Of a stretch of DNA of 64,000 nt, positions 62,908 through 64,000 are shown piece by piece (within the stretch, counting starts at the first letter, position 1; every line of letters begins with the position of its first letter). The position numbers and the translations under genes are program-made. A model generated the notes under the pieces. That model was not told the DNA's origin. It did not search any database and saw only the letters and a list, made by a program, of their open reading frames with translations. The DNA is from Shewanella inventionis (GTDB taxonomy: Bacteria > Pseudomonadota > Gammaproteobacteria > Enterobacterales > Shewanellaceae): positions 1-64,000 of the forward strand of contig NZ_BMII01000015.1 of assembly GCF_014641855.1 (NCBI RefSeq), written 5' to 3'.

Positions 62908-63861
62908 TTATTCAGAATAGCCAAATTTACGCTGATACCTAGGTAACATGCTTTGATTACCTAAAACCCCACCCTGATGTACATACACGATGTCGCCGGC
63001 CCACTGCGAATGTTGCTGTAAATAATGTTTTAACACTAAAAAACCAACCGGATCGTACAACAACTCAAATTCAATTCCAGATTGACACACCGTTTGCCAC
63101 ATTTCATAACAACGCTGAGTTAATTTGCCAAAATGGTATTTGTGTCCGTCATTCACTATGGTTGGAAAATACTCTTGAGCAACTAATTGAGAAAATTGTT
63201 GGCGTAAATAATCATCCCCGCCAACTGTACTGCAAGTTAATACCTCGATATTAATATTGTTGTTTGTCTGTTGTTGTAGCAACTGCTTATTTAAATACGC
63301 TGCCGTTGTACCTGTGCCTGAAGGTAAAAATACTTTTAATGCTTTGGTATTACGTAATCTTGCCCAATCAATAATCTCTGTTGCTAATATGGCAACACCC
63401 GTTTCAGCATACTCGCAACGTCCTCCCTCAGGGATGTGTAACAATGAATTTTTGTTATTGTAGTCAGATGCAACAATACATTGTACGACGTCATCTAAAT
63501 GCATCTGCTGATATTTATCCGCTAACTTAAGTTGGCCAACTTCAATAATATTAGCGCCATTGGCAATAGCTGCTGCATAATTTCCATTAGGGTGCTGGAG
63601 AATAAAATCGCTGATATGACTGACATAGTAATCAAATTGCCAACCCTGTTGTTTAGCCAGCACTGACATCGAATATAACGAATTTGCTTGGGCAGAACCC
63701 GAACCGACAAGTTGGGTAATATGCGCATAATCTTGCGATAAAAAATGATAAAACTTACGCGCTTTATTACCGCTAAAGTCAGGGTGTAATAAGTCATCTC
63801 GTTTGACAAAGATAGGTCTTTGTTCAAATAGCATTGGCTGTACAGGGCTTATAGCAAACAT
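62908..63861 (-). CDS. PLP-dependent ACC deaminase/D-cysteine desulfhydrase-like enzyme
   Basis: A 317-residue fold-type II PLP enzyme. The cofactor lysine is in RDDLLHPDFSGNKARKF (Lys33 or nearby), followed by QLVGSGSAQANSLYSMS (phosphate/substrate serine-rich loop) and the glycine loop FLPSGTGTTAAYL, with VYVHQGGVLGNQ near the C-terminus. It belongs to the ACC deaminase/D-cysteine desulfhydrase family; which substrate is used cannot be decided without the active-site residues of a structure. It is monocistronic at the right end of the window. The ATG at 63861 begins MFAISPVQPML. Confidence 0.85.
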   Translation of the reverse strand: MFAISPVQPMLFEQRPIFVKRDDLLHPDFSGNKARKFYHFLSQDYAHITQLVGSGSAQANSLYSMSVLAKQQGWQFDYYVSHISDFILQHPNGNYAAAIANGANIIEVGQLKLADKYQQMHLDDVVQCIVASDYNNKNSLLHIPEGGRCEYAETGVAILATEIIDWARLRNTKALKVFLPSGTGTTAAYLNKQLLQQQTNNNINIEVLTCSTVGGDDYLRQQFSQLVAQEYFPTIVNDGHKYHFGKLTQRCYEMWQTVCQSGIEFELLYDPVGFLVLKHYLQQHSQWAGDIVYVHQGGVLGNQSMLPRYQRKFGYSE

Positions 63862-64000
63862 TGGCGCTCTCTAAATACTTGATATGAGTATTTTAACTAA
63901 TAAATGATAAAACTCACCGATTGATTTAACGATTTCACTAACGTGCGTTATTCCCTCCTTATTAAAATAACAGTAAAACATTTATAATCAATAAGTTAAA

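Overview
The window looks like chromosomal DNA of a moderately AT-rich marine gammaproteobacterium, most likely Shewanella or a close relative. This is inferred from the ydiJ / ppsA / ppsR / aroH neighbourhood, small families typical of Shewanella and Vibrio (DUF1285, DUF3389, DUF2750, Rof), CheV, BCCT osmolyte carriers and the ECF sigma/ChrR pair. I see no rRNA, tRNA or CRISPR array.

Layout. (1) 0.1-6 kb, minus strand: an envelope-sugar operon of a polyprenyl-phosphate GT2 transferase, a VTT/DedA-type membrane protein, an ArnT-like lipid-to-LPS transferase, UDP-glucose dehydrogenase and UDP-glucuronate 4-epimerase; the last two each carry a single-base frameshift. (2) 6.7-8.3 kb: a sulfatase whose signal-peptide codons are also frameshifted. 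(3) 8.5-13.9 kb: an accessory island with a possible HEPN protein, a complete group II intron whose EBS/IBS pairings can be read directly, and a divergent cassette made of a controller-like XRE regulator with a TATA-centred double operator, a winged-helix/coiled-coil protein and an SF2 helicase. This is the best candidate here for an undescribed system. (4) 14.6-18.7 kb: a truncated acyltransferase, a LysR regulator facing a peroxiredoxin with a nonsense codon, and an NAD(P)H-hydrate dehydratase. (5) 18.7-23.9 kb: a mannitol/sorbitol-type ABC importer with its own outer-membrane barrel. (6) 24.8-27.3 kb: a VTC-domain protein, DUF4956 protein and OprO/OprP-type porin operon. (7) 27.4-37.4 kb: a methyltransferase, a cNMP/CBS/DUF294 protein with a DnaQ-type exonuclease, two paralogous BCCT carriers, an IS66 remnant abutting a 15-bp tandem repeat, a MarR regulator and a 278-bp MITE-like element. 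(8) 37.5-64 kb: mostly conserved housekeeping genes, including PEP synthase with its regulatory kinase/phosphotransferase, DAHP synthase, c-di-GMP hydrolase, thioesterase, response regulator, nucleotidase, SlyD, lytic transglycosylase, CheV, lipocalin, and the ECF sigma factor with ChrR.

The genes form several coherent units: lipid-linked uronic acid transfer to the envelope, polyol uptake from outer to inner membrane, a possible polyphosphate module, PEP/aromatic precursor supply, and singlet-oxygen response. Recurrent one-base indels, two of them in homopolymers, in otherwise well-preserved genes mean that either recent gene decay or base-call error must be considered before calling those functions lost. 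No start, family name or motif was checked against a database; every family call rests on reading the translated sequence.
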